A stretch of 7,641 nucleotides of DNA, taken from an uncultured Bacteroides sp. (GTDB taxonomy: Bacteria; Bacteroidota; Bacteroidia; Bacteroidales; Bacteroidaceae). This document shows, one piece after another, positions 6,797 through 7,641 of this stretch; position 1 is the first letter of the stretch; each line of letters starts with the position of its first letter. The position numbers and the translations under genes are program-made. The notes under the pieces are model-generated. The model ran no database searches, was not told where the DNA came from, and saw only the letters and a program-made list of their open reading frames with translations. The stretch is taken from NCBI GenBank assembly GCA_905198575.1, contig CAJKDC010000103.1:1-7641 (forward strand), given 5' to 3'.

Positions 6797-7557
6797 AAGC
6801 TTTGATTGTAGAAGATGAAAAGGCAGCCCTGCGCAACCTGAAGGCTGTATTGGCTGAGATTGATGCGGATATTGAGGTGGCCGGAGAAGTGGATAGTGTG
6901 GCGGATACGCTGGAATGGCTGGTGGAGCATCCGGTGCCGGATTTGCTGTTTCTGGATATTCATCTGGCGGACGGCTCGGCATTCGAATTGTTCGAGCATG
7001 TGGAGATAGTCTGTCCGGTCATCTTTACGACGGCTTATGATGAATATGCCTTGCGGGCTTTTAAGGTGAACAGTGTAGACTATTTGCTGAAGCCTATCAA
7101 TAAGACGGATTTGCAGAGGGCTTTGGATAAACTGGCGTTGTTGAGAAAAACTTCCGGAGGAAACATGGAGTTCGACTATCGGCGTATTGTGCAGGAGTTG
7201 CGTCAGGAAAAGACGTATAAGACTCATTTCCTGATTCCGGTCAAGGGCGACCGGCTGCTTCCGGTATCGGTGGATACAATCTTGTATTTCTACATAGCCG
7301 ATGGTACGGTTAAGGCTGTAGACAAGGAGCTGAAGGAGATGCTCTTTCCACAGACGCTGGATGAGCTGACGGAGGTGCTGAATCCGCAGACATTTTTCCG
7401 TGCGAACCGGCAGTTCCTGATTTCGAGACAGGCGGTGCAGGATGTGGTGTTGTGGTTCAACGGTCGGCTGGCTGTGAATCTGAAGGTTTCTTCCGCAGAA
7501 AAGGTAATTATCAGCAAAGCTCGTGTAGCTGATTTTAAAGAGTGGTTTTGTATGTGA
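6793..7557 (+). CDS. LytTR-family response regulator
   Basis: This encodes 254 residues from the ATG at 6793. That start puts the receiver domain's first strand (MKALIVEDE) at the N-terminus and overlaps the kinase stop by 4 nt (ATGA). An upstream in-frame ATG at 6766 would add nine residues unlike the family and lies inside the kinase's last strand. The receiver domain (1-118) has the acidic pair E7/D8, phosphoacceptor D55 in LLFLDIHLADG, T80 in FTTAYDEYAL and K100 in DYLLKP. A linker (119-143) joins it to a LytTR DNA-binding domain (about 144-254) with VKGDRLLPV, the FFRANRQFLI motif (201-210) and a C-terminal VIISKARVADFKEW. Such proteins are DNA-binding transcription regulators that act as dimers on paired direct repeats. 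The likely target is this operon's own promoter, inferred from context only. Confidence 0.93.
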   Translation: MKALIVEDEKAALRNLKAVLAEIDADIEVAGEVDSVADTLEWLVEHPVPDLLFLDIHLADGSAFELFEHVEIVCPVIFTTAYDEYALRAFKVNSVDYLLKPINKTDLQRALDKLALLRKTSGGNMEFDYRRIVQELRQEKTYKTHFLIPVKGDRLLPVSVDTILYFYIADGTVKAVDKELKEMLFPQTLDELTEVLNPQTFFRANRQFLISRQAVQDVVLWFNGRLAVNLKVSSAEKVIISKARVADFKEWFCM

Positions 7558-7561
7558 TCAT

Positions 7562-7590
7562 GGATTAAAAAAAGGAATCCCTTGTTTGTA
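7562..7590 (+). terminator. Weak possible terminator after the operon
   Basis: GGATT (7562-7566) can pair with AATCC (7576-7580) around a 9-nt A-rich loop, followed by a T-rich but interrupted stretch (CTTGTTTGTA). With only five base pairs, two of them G-C, it is a poor intrinsic terminator. It is listed because it is the only hairpin close behind the last gene. Confidence 0.2.
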
Positions 7591-7610
7591 AGCATTCGAA
7601 GAAATGCACC

Positions 7611-7641
7611 TTTTACACTTTGAGGTTTGGTTGTAGCTTTG
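7611..7641 (+). promoter_or_regulatory. Possible promoter for a gene beyond the window
   Basis: TAGCTTTG at 7634-7641 is an exact match to the Bacteroidetes -7 box TAnnTTTG. TTTT at 7611-7614 lies 19 nt upstream and matches three of four bases of the -33 TTTG element. The window ends on the last base of the box, so no gene can be attached to it. Confidence 0.35.

Noticed and set aside
7592..7607. Small inverted repeat GCATT/AATGC after the last gene
   Set aside because: It has only a five-base-pair stem and no T-tract directly behind it, too little to call a terminator or operator.
1..7641. Search for CRISPR arrays, insertion sequences, tRNA/rRNA genes and phage genes
   Set aside because: No repeat arrays, transposase reading frames, terminal inverted repeats or structural RNA signatures were seen. 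Apart from short intergenic stretches of less than 200 nt, the window is filled by the genes listed.

Overview
The window looks like chromosomal DNA from a gut-type Bacteroidales bacterium (Bacteroides, Phocaeicola or a close relative). The evidence is moderate G+C, start codons with no Shine-Dalgarno match, TAnnTTTG-type -7 promoter boxes, a DUF1703-type PD-(D/E)XK protein, and an RND pump fused to its TolC, an arrangement found in Bacteroidetes. The genus cannot be fixed from the sequence alone.

Layout: (1) 3-305 is the 3' end of a PD-(D/E)XK nuclease-fold gene of the DUF1703/AAA-ATPase-like family, closed by a strong intrinsic terminator at 365-391. (2) 392-492 is the control region of the next operon, with a -7 box at 457-464 and a short direct repeat upstream of it. 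(3) 493-7557 is one tightly packed operon of four genes, all on the + strand. These are a 1443-residue heavy-metal RND permease fused to a TolC-type outer-membrane factor, a short lipoprotein periplasmic adaptor, a LytS-type membrane histidine kinase, and a LytTR response regulator. Gaps are 25 nt, 9 nt and a 4-nt ATGA overlap. (4) 7558-7641 is a short intergenic tail with a weak hairpin and a -7-like box at the very edge of the window.

How the genes fit together: permease, outer-membrane channel and adaptor are the three layers of a tripartite efflux pump of the CzcCBA/CusCBA kind. The first and third layers are encoded as one polypeptide. The kinase and regulator, translated from the same operon, are likely to sense the substrate or the envelope stress and control the operon. 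No complete new class of system is seen. The most interesting points are the seam of the fusion, which carries an apparent internal signal peptide and may be cut into two proteins; the adaptor, which stops before the C-terminal membrane-proximal domain; and a Cys/His/Met/Asp-rich extracytoplasmic loop in the kinase that could bind metal.
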